Assembly (NCBI RefSeq): GCF_002265625.1
Contig: NZ_NOVE01000012.1
Coordinates: forward strand, 1-64,000
Length of the DNA stretch: 64,000 nucleotides
Direction: 5' to 3'
Source: Prevotella sp. 885
Lineage (GTDB): Bacteria; Bacteroidota; Bacteroidia; Bacteroidales; Bacteroidaceae
This document shows positions 45,496 to 53,812 of the stretch, in pieces. Below the pieces are notes generated by a model. It had not been told where the DNA came from and did not search any database. It was given only the letters and a program-made list of their open reading frames with translations. The translations under genes were made by a program, and so were the position numbers. Every line of letters starts with the position of its first letter. Position 1 is the stretch's first letter.

Positions 45496-45569
45496 TCGGG
45501 GCGACAGGATTCGAACCTGCGACCACCTGGTCCCAAACCAGGCGCGCTACCGGACTGCGCTACACCCCG
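45496..45569 (-). tRNA. tRNA-Pro (anticodon TGG)
   Basis: 74 nt without an encoded CCA. The acceptor stem CGGGGTG pairs with CGCCCCG. The anticodon arm CCTGG-TTTGGGA-CCAGG gives anticodon TGG. The T-arm contains GGTTCGAATCC. A strong promoter lies upstream at 45632-45662 and a terminator follows. Confidence 0.97.
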
Positions 45570-45631
45570 TTTGACGTTAACTTGCATATGTCAGAACCTT
45601 TGAAAAAAGGCTCATTTCTCATTTGCGAGTG

Positions 45632-45662
45632 CAAAGGTAGTAATAACTTCTGACACGTGCAA
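45632..45662 (-). promoter_or_regulatory. Promoter of tRNA-Pro
   Basis: Minus-strand TACCTTTG (45632-45639) with TTG 20 bp upstream (45660-45662), a good fit to the Bacteroides -33/-7 consensus. The leader is about 60 nt. Confidence 0.7.
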
Positions 45663-45684
45663 GTAAACGTTCAAATATTTTTAT

Positions 45685-46872
45685 TTATTTAATTATTCCA
45701 AGATCCTGGAACACCTTCTTCAGAATCTGCACGCCTCTCTCTACCTGCTCCTCTGTATGAGTAGCCATAAGTGCGAAGCGTACGAGCGTATCCTGCGGTG
45801 CGCAAGCTGGCGGGATAACGGGGTTGATGAACACGCCGTTGTCGAAAGCGAGCTTCGTAACCTGGAATGTCTTGTCCACGTCATGCACATAGAGAGGGAT
45901 GATGGGGCTTTCAGTCTCACCAATCTCGAAGCCTTCCTCGCGGAAACGCTTGAGAGCATAGTTGGTAACCTTCCACAACTTCTCGATGCGCTCCGGTTCC
46001 TTCTTAATGATATGCAGAGCCTCAAGAGCTGCAGCTGTAGCGGCAGGAGTGTTAGAGGCACTGAAGATGTAAGTACGTACTGTATGACGGAGATAGTTGA
46101 TGGTATCCTTGTCGCCAGCGATGAAGCCACCGATACTTGCCATCGACTTAGAGAATGTACCCATGATAAGATCCACCTCGTCAGTGAGTCCGAAATGGTC
46201 GCAAACACCGCGTCCTTCTTTACCGAATACGCCGAGACCGTGAGCCTCGTCCACCATGATGGAGCAGTTATACTTATGCTTCAGCTCTACGATCTTGGGA
46301 AGATTAGCGAGGTCGCCCTCCATAGAGAACACGCCGTCCACAACGATGAGCTTCACAGCCTCGTGTGGCAGACCCTTGAGGATGTTCTCCAAATCCTCCA
46401 TGTCGTTGTGCTTATAGTGAAGCTGACGAGCAAAAGAGAGTCGGCGTCCGTCTACGATGCTGGCATGGTCGCGGTCGTCACAGATAATATAGTCACCACG
46501 TCCCACTACAACGGCAAGCACGCCTGAGTTGACGAAGAAACCAGTAGAGAAACAGAGTGTTTCGTCTTTGCCAATATATTCAGCCAATTCTTTCTCCAGC
46601 TGAACATGCAAGTCGAGGGTTCCGTTCAGGAAGCGGCTTCCCGCACATCCTGAGCCATACTTATCGAGCGCTTTCTTAGCTGCGTCGATAATGCGCTGGT
46701 CTCCCGTGAGACCGGTATAGGCATTCGAACCAAACATAAGCACCTTATGCCCTGCCATTTCTACTTCTGTGCCCTGCTTACTCGTTATCTCACGAAAATA
46801 AGGATACACGCCTTCCGCCATATACTTCTGCGGAATGCGATAGCTTTTGTATCTTTCCTGTAATTGTCCCAT
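45685..46872 (-). CDS. spt: Serine palmitoyltransferase-like / 2-amino-3-ketobutyrate CoA ligase-like PLP enzyme
   Basis: 395 residues of the alpha-oxoamine synthase family. The PLP lysine is in GTFSKSMASIGGF (about 241), preceded by SIMVDEAHGLGVFG. The opening AEGVYPYFREITSKQGTEVEM and overall pattern match the Bacteroidales enzyme that joins serine and palmitoyl-CoA to start sphingolipid synthesis. In automatic annotation it is often called glycine C-acetyltransferase. No threonine dehydrogenase is nearby, which argues against the threonine pathway. It is divergent from a lipid kinase gene (47102), which also hints at lipid metabolism. Confidence 0.82.
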   Translation of the reverse strand: MGQLQERYKSYRIPQKYMAEGVYPYFREITSKQGTEVEMAGHKVLMFGSNAYTGLTGDQRIIDAAKKALDKYGSGCAGSRFLNGTLDLHVQLEKELAEYIGKDETLCFSTGFFVNSGVLAVVVGRGDYIICDDRDHASIVDGRRLSFARQLHYKHNDMEDLENILKGLPHEAVKLIVVDGVFSMEGDLANLPKIVELKHKYNCSIMVDEAHGLGVFGKEGRGVCDHFGLTDEVDLIMGTFSKSMASIGGFIAGDKDTINYLRHTVRTYIFSASNTPAATAAALEALHIIKKEPERIEKLWKVTNYALKRFREEGFEIGETESPIIPLYVHDVDKTFQVTKLAFDNGVFINPVIPPACAPQDTLVRFALMATHTEEQVERGVQILKKVFQDLGIIK

Positions 46873-46920
46873 TTTTAAATAAATGTAGGTATACTACCCA
46901 AAATTTGTAATTTCAATGTG

Positions 46921-46928
46921 CAAAGTTA
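46921..46928 (-). promoter_or_regulatory. -7 box for the spt-like gene
   Basis: TAACTTTG on the minus strand, 48 bp before the start codon. Confidence 0.55.
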
Positions 46929-47022
46929 CAAAAAAGAAGTAAAATAGCGTTTCATTTTCTTAGAAATCTATGTTTAAGGCAAAATTAGTGTGCAAAAATA
47001 GGGCCTACATTATAAAAATAGC

Positions 47023-47030
47023 TATCTTTG
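47023..47030 (+). promoter_or_regulatory. -7 box for the lipid kinase gene
   Basis: TATCTTTG matches TAnnTTTG, with a leader of about 68 nt to the ATG at 47102. Confidence 0.55.
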
Positions 47031-47101
47031 CAATGAAAATATAAGTCTTAAATACACTTTACACAGACTATACATTATATATAATATATAAGAGCAAGCA
47101 C

Positions 47102-48130
47102 ATGAAGAAGAAAGCCATTTTCATAATCAACCTTATTTCCGGCACGTCTGACAAGTCGGGCATACCAGCTCTCATCGCCGAGCACATCGACCATGAGAAG
47201 TTTGACTATGAAATAGCCGTGACGCAATATGCCGGCCACGCCTCAGAGATAGCCACAAAGGCAAAGAACGATGGTGTGGACGTCGTTGTGGCTGTAGGCG
47301 GAGACGGCACCGTAAATGAGGTGGCACGTGCCATCGTACATTCCAACACCGCCCTCGGCATCATCCCTTGCGGCTCTGGCAACGGCCTTGCACGTCACCT
47401 TCTCCTACCTATAAACGTGCGCAAGTCTATTGACATTATCAATACTTGCGAGATACACGACCTCGACTACGGCATCATCAACGGCTATCCGTTCTTCTGC
47501 ACCTGCGGCATGGGCTTCGACGCCTTTGTGAGCATGAAGTTTGCGGAAGCAGGAAAGCGCGGGCCCATCACCTACGTGGAGAACGTGCTGCGCGAGGGTC
47601 TGAAGTATAAGCCAGAGACATACGTCATCCAGGACGAGAACGGCACCAACCAATACAAGGCATTCCTCATCTCGTGCGCCAATGCGTCCCAGTACGGCAA
47701 CAATGCCTACATCGCACCGCAGGCATCAATGAGCGACGGACTCATGGACGTAATAATCATGGAACCCATCGACCTCATCGAAGCTCCGCAGATAAGCATC
47801 GACATGTTCAACAAGACGCTGGACAAGAACTCCCGAATAAAGACATTCAAGTGTCAGAAGCTGCACATTCACCGCAGCCAACCGGGCGTCATTCATTACG
47901 ACGGCGACCCTGTAATGACCGGTGAGGAAATCGACGTGGAGATACGTCCGAAGGGAATAAAGATAATAGTCAATCCCTTTGCCGACCGCAACGCCCGTAA
48001 GCCCAACGCCATCCAGAGCGCAGCAGCCGAACTCTTCAATCAGATGAACGAAATACGCGACGACATCAACCGTCAGGGCAGACGCTTCCAGGCTTGGAGC
48101 AAGCTGATACAGCGCAAACTAAACCTATAA
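47102..48130 (+). CDS. Diacylglycerol/lipid kinase family protein (DagK/YegS-like)
   Basis: 342 residues. Nucleotide-binding signature VAVGGDGTVNEVARAI followed by IIPCGSGNGLARHL, both diagnostic of the DAGK catalytic domain. The C-terminal half has the beta-sandwich typical of YegS-like kinases and a basic tail (RQGRRFQAWSKLIQRKLNL) that could contact the membrane. It phosphorylates a lipid hydroxyl; diacylglycerol, a sphingoid base or ceramide are all possible. The divergent spt-like gene makes a sphingolipid substrate worth considering. trmN6 begins 3 bp after its stop. Confidence 0.88.
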   Translation: MKKKAIFIINLISGTSDKSGIPALIAEHIDHEKFDYEIAVTQYAGHASEIATKAKNDGVDVVVAVGGDGTVNEVARAIVHSNTALGIIPCGSGNGLARHLLLPINVRKSIDIINTCEIHDLDYGIINGYPFFCTCGMGFDAFVSMKFAEAGKRGPITYVENVLREGLKYKPETYVIQDENGTNQYKAFLISCANASQYGNNAYIAPQASMSDGLMDVIIMEPIDLIEAPQISIDMFNKTLDKNSRIKTFKCQKLHIHRSQPGVIHYDGDPVMTGEEIDVEIRPKGIKIIVNPFADRNARKPNAIQSAAAELFNQMNEIRDDINRQGRRFQAWSKLIQRKLNL

Positions 48131-48133
48131 GCG

Positions 48134-48835
48134 ATGGCATCCCAGAGTTTCACATTCCGCCAGTTTGCCGTCCATCAGGACCGTTGCGCCATGAAGGTGG
48201 GCACGGACGGCGTGCTCCTTGGGGCATGGGCAAACGTCAAAGGCGACATCCTCGATATCGGCACCGGCACGGGGCTAATCGCCCTTATGACGGCTCAACG
48301 ATCTCCCTCATCCAAGGTAACAGCCATTGAGATTGACCCTGACGCCGCCGTGCAAGCCACAGAAAACGTGGCGTCATCGCCGTTCGCCGACCGCATCAGC
48401 GTGGTGCAGAGTTCCATTCAGGACTATCGCCCGGCAATGACCTTCCATACCATCGTCTCCAACCCCCCGTTCTTCGAGTCGAGCCTGAAAAATCCCGACC
48501 CGTCCAGAGCCACAGCCCGCCACACCGACTCGCTCTCATATCGCGAGCTGTTCCAAGCCGTTGCCCGACTGCTGGCAGACGAAGGAGAGTTCAGTGCTGT
48601 CATTCCGAGCGACTGCCTATCTCCTTTCATAGCCGAAGCCTATCTGTCAGGTCTTCGTTCCACACGTCAGACAGCCGTCCGCACCACACCGCGCAAGCAG
48701 CCAAAGCGTTACCTTGTGGCTTTCAGCCGACAAGCCACCGTCAGCATGGAACGCTCCGAACAATGTCTGCAAAACACCGACGGCAGTCGTTCGGAATGGT
48801 ATGACAAACTCACCTCCGAATTCTATATAAAGTGA
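48134..48835 (+). CDS. trmN6: tRNA1(Val) (adenine(37)-N6)-methyltransferase
   Basis: 233 residues. Rossmann methyltransferase with SAM site DILDIGTGTGLIALM and catalytic SNPPFFESSLKNPD (NPPF motif for N6-adenine). FRQFAVHQDRCAMKVGTDGVLLGAW is the standard YfiC-family opening. It methylates A37 of tRNA-Val. It starts 3 bp after the lipid kinase gene, so it shares that transcript. Confidence 0.9.
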   Translation: MASQSFTFRQFAVHQDRCAMKVGTDGVLLGAWANVKGDILDIGTGTGLIALMTAQRSPSSKVTAIEIDPDAAVQATENVASSPFADRISVVQSSIQDYRPAMTFHTIVSNPPFFESSLKNPDPSRATARHTDSLSYRELFQAVARLLADEGEFSAVIPSDCLSPFIAEAYLSGLRSTRQTAVRTTPRKQPKRYLVAFSRQATVSMERSEQCLQNTDGSRSEWYDKLTSEFYIK

Positions 48836-48903
48836 AAACATCGAGGCAAATACGTTAAAAACAGCAAAAGCACTATCGTATGAGAAAAGAATTATGATAA
48901 AAG

Positions 48904-48935
48904 TTGCACACTCACCCTTTTATTATTACTTTTGC
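48904..48935 (+). promoter_or_regulatory. Promoter of ilvE
   Basis: TTG at 48904-48906 and TACTTTTG at 48928-48935 with a 21-bp gap. The leader is about 75 nt. Confidence 0.6.
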
Positions 48936-49011
48936 CAACAGATAGGAATAAACAAATCTAAACATAACCATCAACAAGACACTATAGTTTAACAATATAC
49001 ACAAGAATGTC

Positions 49012-50034
49012 ATGAAAGATATTGCATGGTCAGAGTTGTCATTCGGCTACATGCCGACAGACTACAACGTGCGCTGTTGCTATCGCAACGGCAAGTGGGG
49101 CGAAATTGAAGTATGCTCCGACGAGTATTTGAAAATCCACATGGCAGCCACCTGCCTCCATTACGGTCAGGAAGCTTTCGAAGGTCTGAAGGCTTATCGT
49201 TGTCCTGACGGCAAGGTACGTCTGTTCCGTGTAGAAGAGAATGCAGCCCGCCTTCAGTCTACATGCCGTGGCATCATGATGCCTGAGCTTCCCACAGAAC
49301 TCTTCGTGGAAATGGCAAAGAAAGTGGTTCGTCTCAATCAGGAGTACATCCCGACATACGAGAGCGGCGCCACACTTTATCTCCGTCCTCTCCTCATCGG
49401 CACATCAGCACAGGTAGGCGTTCATCCGGCAGAAGAATACATGTTCCTTATCTTCGCCACACCGGTAGGTCCTTACTTCAAGGGCGGATTCTCTACCAAC
49501 CCGTACGTCATCATTCGCGACTTCGACCGTTCGGCTCCTCTCGGAACCGGTATCTATAAGGTAGGCGGCAACTATGCAGCATCTCTGAGAGCCAACCACC
49601 TTGCACACGAGAAGGGCTACGCTTGCGAGTTCTATCTCGACGCAAAGGAAAAGAAATACATGGACGAGTGTGGTGCAGCCAACTTCTTCGGCATCAAGAA
49701 CAACACATACGTCACACCGAAATCGACATCCATCCTCCCCTCAATCACAAACAAGAGCCTTATGCAGCTCGCTGAGGACTTTGGCATGACAGTGGAGCGC
49801 CGTCAGATTCCGGAAGAGGAACTTGCCACATTCGAAGAGGCAGGTGCTTGCGGAACAGCAGCCGTTATCAGCCCGATCTCATACATCGACGACCTCGACA
49901 CAGGCCAGCGCTTCACATTCAGCAAGGACGGCAAGCCCGGTCCTGTCTCTACCAAGCTCTACAACCACCTGCGTGGCATACAGTACGGCACAGAGGAGGA
50001 CAAGCACGGCTGGACAACTGTGGTAATCGAATAA
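49012..50034 (+). CDS. ilvE: Branched-chain amino acid aminotransferase
   Basis: 340 residues of fold-type IV PLP aminotransferase. The PLP Lys lies in TGIYKVGGNYAASL (about 183). ECGAANFFGI and SILPSITNKSLMQLA are typical of the long IlvE group. It interconverts Leu, Ile and Val with their 2-oxo acids, which also supply primers for the branched fatty acids typical of Bacteroidota. Single-gene unit, ended by the structure at 50085. Confidence 0.94.
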   Translation: MKDIAWSELSFGYMPTDYNVRCCYRNGKWGEIEVCSDEYLKIHMAATCLHYGQEAFEGLKAYRCPDGKVRLFRVEENAARLQSTCRGIMMPELPTELFVEMAKKVVRLNQEYIPTYESGATLYLRPLLIGTSAQVGVHPAEEYMFLIFATPVGPYFKGGFSTNPYVIIRDFDRSAPLGTGIYKVGGNYAASLRANHLAHEKGYACEFYLDAKEKKYMDECGAANFFGIKNNTYVTPKSTSILPSITNKSLMQLAEDFGMTVERRQIPEEELATFEEAGACGTAAVISPISYIDDLDTGQRFTFSKDGKPGPVSTKLYNHLRGIQYGTEEDKHGWTTVVIE

Positions 50035-50084
50035 CAAAACCACACCGCTAAAATAAGGCAAAAGCTGTATAAACATAACATTAT

Positions 50085-50144
50085 AGAGGCAGTAGAGACA
50101 CGCACGCCGTGAGGCAATGCAAAGTCTCCGCTGCCTCTTTTTTA
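50085..50144 (+). terminator. Composite terminator after ilvE
   Basis: AGAGGCAG (50085-50092) pairs with CTGCCTCT (50131-50138). Inside, GAGAC pairs with GTCTC around a further ACGCACGCCGTG stem. A T-run follows. Confidence 0.8.
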
Positions 50145-50162
50145 ATATCAAAAAAAGCGAAA

Positions 50163-50588
50163 ATGCAAGAACCCAACAGCCACATCGCATACCTCTCGCT
50201 CGGCTCCAACCTTGGCAACCGCCATGCCACCATGCAGCAAGCCATCCTCCTCCTCGGCAAGCAGGCAGGCAGCGTAGACCGCGTGTCGTCAGCCATTGAG
50301 ACCGAACCGTGGGGCTTCAAGTCGGCCAACAAATTCCTCAACATGTGCGTCCGCATCATCACCACCCTGTCGCCAGAACAGCTCCTCGCCACCACCAAGG
50401 ACATAGAGCAGCAGCTCGGCCGCACCACCAAGTCGGTGAACGGACAATACCATGACCGCCCCATAGACATCGACATACTCACGTACGACGACCTACACAT
50501 CAATACGCCGTCGCTCACCCTCCCCCACCCCCACATGCACGAACGCGACTTCGTGATGATTCCGCTGCGCGAGATACTTGACAAGTAG
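50163..50588 (+). CDS. folK: 2-amino-4-hydroxy-6-hydroxymethyldihydropteridine diphosphokinase (HPPK)
   Basis: 141 residues from the ATG at 50163 (MQEPNSHIAYLSLGSNLGNR); earlier in-frame starts lie inside the preceding terminator. Family motifs are SLGSNLGNR, ETEPWG and YHDRPIDIDILTYDD. The enzyme transfers pyrophosphate to the pterin in folate synthesis. No other folate gene is adjacent. Confidence 0.92.
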   Translation: MQEPNSHIAYLSLGSNLGNRHATMQQAILLLGKQAGSVDRVSSAIETEPWGFKSANKFLNMCVRIITTLSPEQLLATTKDIEQQLGRTTKSVNGQYHDRPIDIDILTYDDLHINTPSLTLPHPHMHERDFVMIPLREILDK

Positions 50589-50653
50589 GGGCAGCCAAGC
50601 CTGTGAAAGGGACGTTTTTCGGCAAAACACATTGATATATTAATATAAATGCC

Positions 50654-50661
50654 TAACTTTG
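50654..50661 (+). promoter_or_regulatory. -7 box of trmB
   Basis: TAACTTTG. An ATG at 50649 lies upstream of this box, so the real trmB start must be the next one at 50691. Confidence 0.6.
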
Positions 50662-50690
50662 CATACTGCAATATATACATAAGACAAGAA

Positions 50691-51461
50691 ATGGGCAAAG
50701 GAAAACTGGCGAAGTTCGCCGACATGGAAAGATATGAGAACGTATTTCAGTATCCGTTCTCTGTAGCCGACAACGTGCCGTTCGACATGAAAGGCCATTG
50801 GCGCGAGACGTATTTCAAGAACCAGAACCCTATAGTGCTGGAGCTGGGCTGCGGCAAGGGTGAATACACCGTAGGGCTTGCCAAGATGTTCCCCGACATC
50901 AACTTCATCGGAGTGGACATCAAGGGAGCACGCATGTGGACAGGTGCCACACAGGCATTGGACGAAGGACTGAAAAATGTGGCGTTCCTACGCACCAACA
51001 TAGAGATAATCGACCGCTTCTTCAGCAAAGACGAGGTGCAGGAGATATGGCTCACATTCAGCGACCCGCAGATGAAGAACCCGCGCAAGCGCCTCACATC
51101 CACATACTTCCTCGAGCGTTATCGCCACTTCCTCACCGACGGAGGAACCGTACACCTGAAGACCGACTCGAACTTCCTCTTCACTTACACCACTTATATG
51201 CAGCAGCACAACAACCTGCCGCTGCTCTTCCGCACCGAGGACCTATATCATACCGACGGCCTCGATCCGCAGACAAAGGAGATTCTGAACATCCAGACCT
51301 ACTACGAGTCGATGTGGATAGAACGCGGACTGAACATCAAGTACATGAAGTTCAGCCTGCCACAGGAAGGCGAGCTGACCGAACCAGACGTAGAGATACC
51401 GCTCGACGAATATCGCAGCTATCACCGCGACAAGCGCAGCTCAAAGGAAACAGCGAAATAA
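50691..51461 (+). CDS. trmB: tRNA (guanine(46)-N7)-methyltransferase
   Basis: 256 residues from the ATG at 50691, chosen because the -7 box lies between this and an earlier ATG. SAM site [18 protein letters not shown] and the TrmB signature [17 protein letters not shown] are clear. It methylates G46 of many tRNAs. The C-terminus is longer than in E. coli and charged ([16 protein letters not shown]). Confidence 0.92.
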   Translation: MGKGKLAKFADMERYENVFQYPFSVADNVPFDMKGHWRETYFKNQNPIVLELGCGKGEYTVGLAKMFPDINFIGVDIKGARMWTGATQALDEGLKNVAFLRTNIEIIDRFFSKDEVQEIWLTFSDPQMKNPRKRLTSTYFLERYRHFLTDGGTVHLKTDSNFLFTYTTYMQQHNNLPLLFRTEDLYHTDGLDPQTKEILNIQTYYESMWIERGLNIKYMKFSLPQEGELTEPDVEIPLDEYRSYHRDKRSSKETAK

Positions 51462-51526
51462 ATTAGGAATTAGGAGTTATGAGTTAGGAATTAGAACAAC
51501 TCAAAATTCAAAAATCAAAACTTTAC
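51458..51526. repeat. Low-complexity GAATTAGGA / AATTCAAAA word repeat
   Basis: The spacer between trmB and mrp is built from AATTAGGA-type words followed by AACTCAAAATTCAAAA words. The same vocabulary occurs at 52650-52730 and 56575-56620. No promoter is seen in it. Confidence 0.55.
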
Positions 51527-51529
51527 ATA

Positions 51530-52633
51530 ATGACATTATATCCGAAACTGATAATGGACGCGCTCGCAACCGTCACCTATCCCGGCAACAAGAAGAATCT
51601 TGTGGAAGCCGAAATGGTGGCAGACAACCTGCGCATTGACGGCATGAAGGTGTCGTTCTCCCTTATCTTCCCCCGTGAAACCGACCCCTTCCTCAAGTCC
51701 ACCGTCAAGGCGGCAGAGGCAGCCATCCACTACCACGTATCGAAAGACGTGGATGTGACCATCACCACCGAATTTCTCTCAAAGCCGCGTCCCGAAGTGG
51801 GCAAGCTGCTTCCTGACGTGAAGAACGTCATAGCTGTCAGCTCAGGTAAGGGCGGCGTGGGCAAGAGCACCGTGGCAGCCAACCTCGCCATCGCTCTGGC
51901 ACGCTTAGGCTATAAGGTTGGTCTGCTCGACTGTGATGTCTTCGGACCTTCAGTTCCTAAGATGTTCCACGTAGAGGACGCTCGTCCTTACGCTGTAAAG
52001 AAAGACGGTCGCGACCTCATCGAGCCGATTGAGAAGTACGGCATCAAGCTGCTCTCCATCGGATTCTTCGTCAATCCCGACACAGCCACACTCTGGCGTG
52101 GCGGCATGGCGTCAAACGCTCTGAAGCAGCTCATCGCCGATGCTGACTGGGGCGACCTCGACTACTTCATCCTCGACACTCCTCCGGGCACCAGCGACAT
52201 CCACCTCACCCTTCTCCAGACTCTTGCCATAACAGGAGCCGTGATCGTGTCCACCCCGCAGAACGTGGCACTCGCCGACGCTCGCAAGGGCATCGACATG
52301 TATCAGAACGACAAGGTGGGCGTGCCCATCCTCGGTCTTGTGGAGAACATGGCATGGTTTACGCCTGCCGAACTGCCGGAGAACAAGTATTATATCTTCG
52401 GTCGTGAGGGATGTAAGAACCTCGCAAAGGAAATGAACGTTCCCTTGCTTGCCCAGATTCCTCTCGTGCAGAGCATCTGTGAGAACGGCGACAACGGTAC
52501 GCCAGCTGCCACAGACAGCAGCTCAATAACAGGTCTTGCCTTCATCAATCTTGCCCAGGCAGTGGTGACAGTTGTCAACCGCCGCAACAAGGAGCAGGCA
52601 CCGACAAAGATCGTGAAAGTAACGAAAGAATAG
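51530..52633 (+). CDS. mrp: Mrp/NBP35 family P-loop ATPase (iron-sulfur cluster carrier type)
   Basis: 367 residues. The N-terminal MIP18/DUF59-like domain (about 1-90) is followed by a deviant Walker A SSGKGGVGKSTVAANLAIAL (about 104) and FILDTPPGTSDIHLTLLQ. It belongs to the ApbC/Mrp group that carries Fe-S clusters to target proteins. The CxxC pair that binds the bridging cluster in E. coli Mrp is not present; the matching segment reads ENMAWFTPAELPENKYYIFG. I believe this is usual in Bacteroidales, so cluster binding may differ. Confidence 0.9.
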   Translation: MTLYPKLIMDALATVTYPGNKKNLVEAEMVADNLRIDGMKVSFSLIFPRETDPFLKSTVKAAEAAIHYHVSKDVDVTITTEFLSKPRPEVGKLLPDVKNVIAVSSGKGGVGKSTVAANLAIALARLGYKVGLLDCDVFGPSVPKMFHVEDARPYAVKKDGRDLIEPIEKYGIKLLSIGFFVNPDTATLWRGGMASNALKQLIADADWGDLDYFILDTPPGTSDIHLTLLQTLAITGAVIVSTPQNVALADARKGIDMYQNDKVGVPILGLVENMAWFTPAELPENKYYIFGREGCKNLAKEMNVPLLAQIPLVQSICENGDNGTPAATDSSSITGLAFINLAQAVVTVVNRRNKEQAPTKIVKVTKE

Positions 52634-52649
52634 CAGACGGGCATACCGT

Positions 52650-52730
52650 CCGAATTTTGAATTAGGAATTTTGAGTTTTGAATTGGTAGGATGGATTCTA
52701 CCAATTCAAAACTTAAAACATCCTAATTCT
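52650..52730. terminator. Bulged inverted repeat after mrp
   Basis: GTTTTGAATTGGTAG (52675-52689) is exactly complementary to 52698-52712 around an 8-nt loop. The stem extends with bulges to about 28 bp through GGAATTTTGA and CTTAAAACATCC. It lies between convergent mrp and xseB and probably ends both transcripts. Confidence 0.65.
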
Positions 52731-52914
52731 CCTCAAGCACTTTCTTTATGTTTTCCTCCGTGCTTGTGAGTTTATCCTTACACATTTTTATGAGTTTCTG
52801 AGCAGTCTTGAGTTGTTCGCAGAGCGAATCGATGTCAAGTTCTCCGTTCTCCATTTTCTCAGCAATGGTCTCCAGTTGTCGCATTGCCGTCTCGTATTTC
52901 ATTTCTCTTGGCAT
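52723..52914 (-). CDS. xseB: Exodeoxyribonuclease VII small subunit
   Basis: 63 residues, all helical: YETAMRQLETIAEKMENGEL, then LDSLCEQL-like and KMCKDKLTSTEENIKKVLEE, the standard XseB pattern. It assembles on XseA to make exonuclease VII, which degrades single-stranded DNA. xseA is normally upstream, but here the upstream 900 bp is repeat sequence and xseB has its own -7 box. Confidence 0.92.
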   Translation of the reverse strand: MPREMKYETAMRQLETIAEKMENGELDIDSLCEQLKTAQKLIKMCKDKLTSTEENIKKVLEEN

Positions 52915-52945
52915 ATTGTTTTATGTTATATCTTAGTTTGAACAA

Positions 52946-52953
52946 CAAAGATA
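52946..52953 (-). promoter_or_regulatory. -7 box of xseB
   Basis: TATCTTTG on the minus strand, 31 bp before the start codon. It sits at the inner edge of dispersed-repeat copy 2. Confidence 0.55.
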
Positions 52954-52980
52954 TTTATTTCCTGTTAAATACACAAATCC

Positions 52981-53162
52981 GTCCGACACAATATTTGCAT
53001 TTCTGATGCTCAATACTATGAGCCCGGCGCACAACAAAATCTTTGGTGCGAAATTCTTGAGTTTTGAGCGTGCAGAGATAGTTTACTGACACACAGCTGC
53101 TTATGCGGACAAGAAAAGAAATGTGCAATGAATGACGATACCAAACAAGCATCATTAGGTTG
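52981..53162 (-). repeat. Body of the dispersed repeat, copy 2
   Basis: Reverse complement of the 183-360 element at about 80% identity by eye, with the same junction to a 22-bp array. It contains a 66-codon frame (52955-53155) with no recognisable domain and no support from copy 1, so I do not call it a gene. Its far end runs into the xseB promoter. Confidence 0.8.
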
Positions 53163-53266
53163 CAATAGAGCCACTTTTACACTCCAATAGTGCCACTATT
53201 ATCATGCAATAGTGCCACTTTTACTGTCTAATAGTGCACTTTCGCAGTGTAAAAGTGGCTCTATCG
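53163..53266 (-). repeat. 22-bp-period array, copy 2, with one inverted unit
   Basis: Units CAATAGAGCCACTTTTA, CAATAGTGCCACTATTA, CAATAGTGCCACTTTTA and a shortened TAATAGTGCACTTTCG-like unit start at 53163, 53185, 53207 and 53229, exactly 22 bp apart. A fifth unit, AAAAGTGGCTCTATCG at 53251, keeps the 22-bp register but is inverted. Bases 53267-53405 contain only a small GATTCTCTAGAATC palindrome and AT-rich DNA. Confidence 0.9.
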
Positions 53267-53405
53267 TATGGCGTGGGTGCTGTTTGCACAGCAAAACACC
53301 ATAAAAACAGCTTTTCGATTCTCTAGAATCAATTTTTATTTTGTAACAGCTTTTTACTCTTTGTACGATATTTGCATGGCAAGACAGATGATTAAAACGA
53401 CAATA

Positions 53406-53703
53406 CTCCGTTACTGTATGACAGTATGAGCGGCGCCGTGTCCCGATGGGACACGTATCTATCTGAAACCCACTGCAAGCTCCGAAGGAGCGCCGCTGTG
53501 GGTAAGACGCTCACACACTCTTTTGGTTCCGCGAAGCGGGACCTATGTACTGTCCTTAATATCATCGTGGATATGTCAGTCCCGCTTCGCGGAACTGTTT
53601 GTGGTGGGGTGTGTTGTCCGTACCCACAGCTGCGCTGCTTCGCAGCTTGCAGTGGGTTTCTGATGGTAGGTCCCGCTTTGCGGAACCTTGCTGCTTGTGG
53701 TTC
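53406..53703 (+). repeat. Palindromic mosaic repeat, copy B
   Basis: Begins CTCCGTTACTGTATGACAGT and is over 90% identical by eye to 56218-56520. Components in order: GTGTCCCGATGGGACAC hairpin (53438-53454), arm TCAGAAACCCACTGCAAGCT-like with inner GCTCCGAAGGAGC, GGTTCCGCGAAGCGGGACC hairpin, CAGTCCCGCTTCGCGGAACTG hairpin in shortened form, inverted arm CAGCTTGCAGTGGGTTTCTG, and a last GGTCCCGCTTTGCGGAACC (53669-53687). Frames through it are not genes. Confidence 0.85.
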
Positions 53704-53726
53704 GTGGGCGCATGCCATGCACAAAT

Positions 53727-53787
53727 AAAAGGCTTTACGTTAGGTTGTCGAGAAATGATTCTCGTAAGACCTAACGTAAAGCCTTTT
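53727..53787. terminator. 19-bp perfect inverted repeat with inner hairpin
   Basis: AAAAGGCTTTACGTTAGGT (53727-53745) is exactly complementary to 53769-53787. A second hairpin CGAGAA-ATGA-TTCTCG fills the loop. It probably ends the secreted-protein gene that stops at 53813 on the minus strand. Confidence 0.8.
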
Positions 53788-53812
53788 GTTTAAACCCGAT
53801 TAGGAGCTGCGT

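Noticed and set aside
45399..45587. 62-codon frame across tRNA-Pro
   Set aside because: It is a translation of the tRNA gene itself.
45406..47088. Shared 20-nt string TATACATTATATATAATATA at about 45409 and 47069 as an element boundary
   Set aside because: It is AT-only and largely palindromic, so a chance or simple-sequence match is likely; no other similarity surrounds it.
52955..53155. 66-codon gene on the minus strand
   Set aside because: It lies in a dispersed repeat whose other copy has stops in the same frame; no domain or signal is recognisable.
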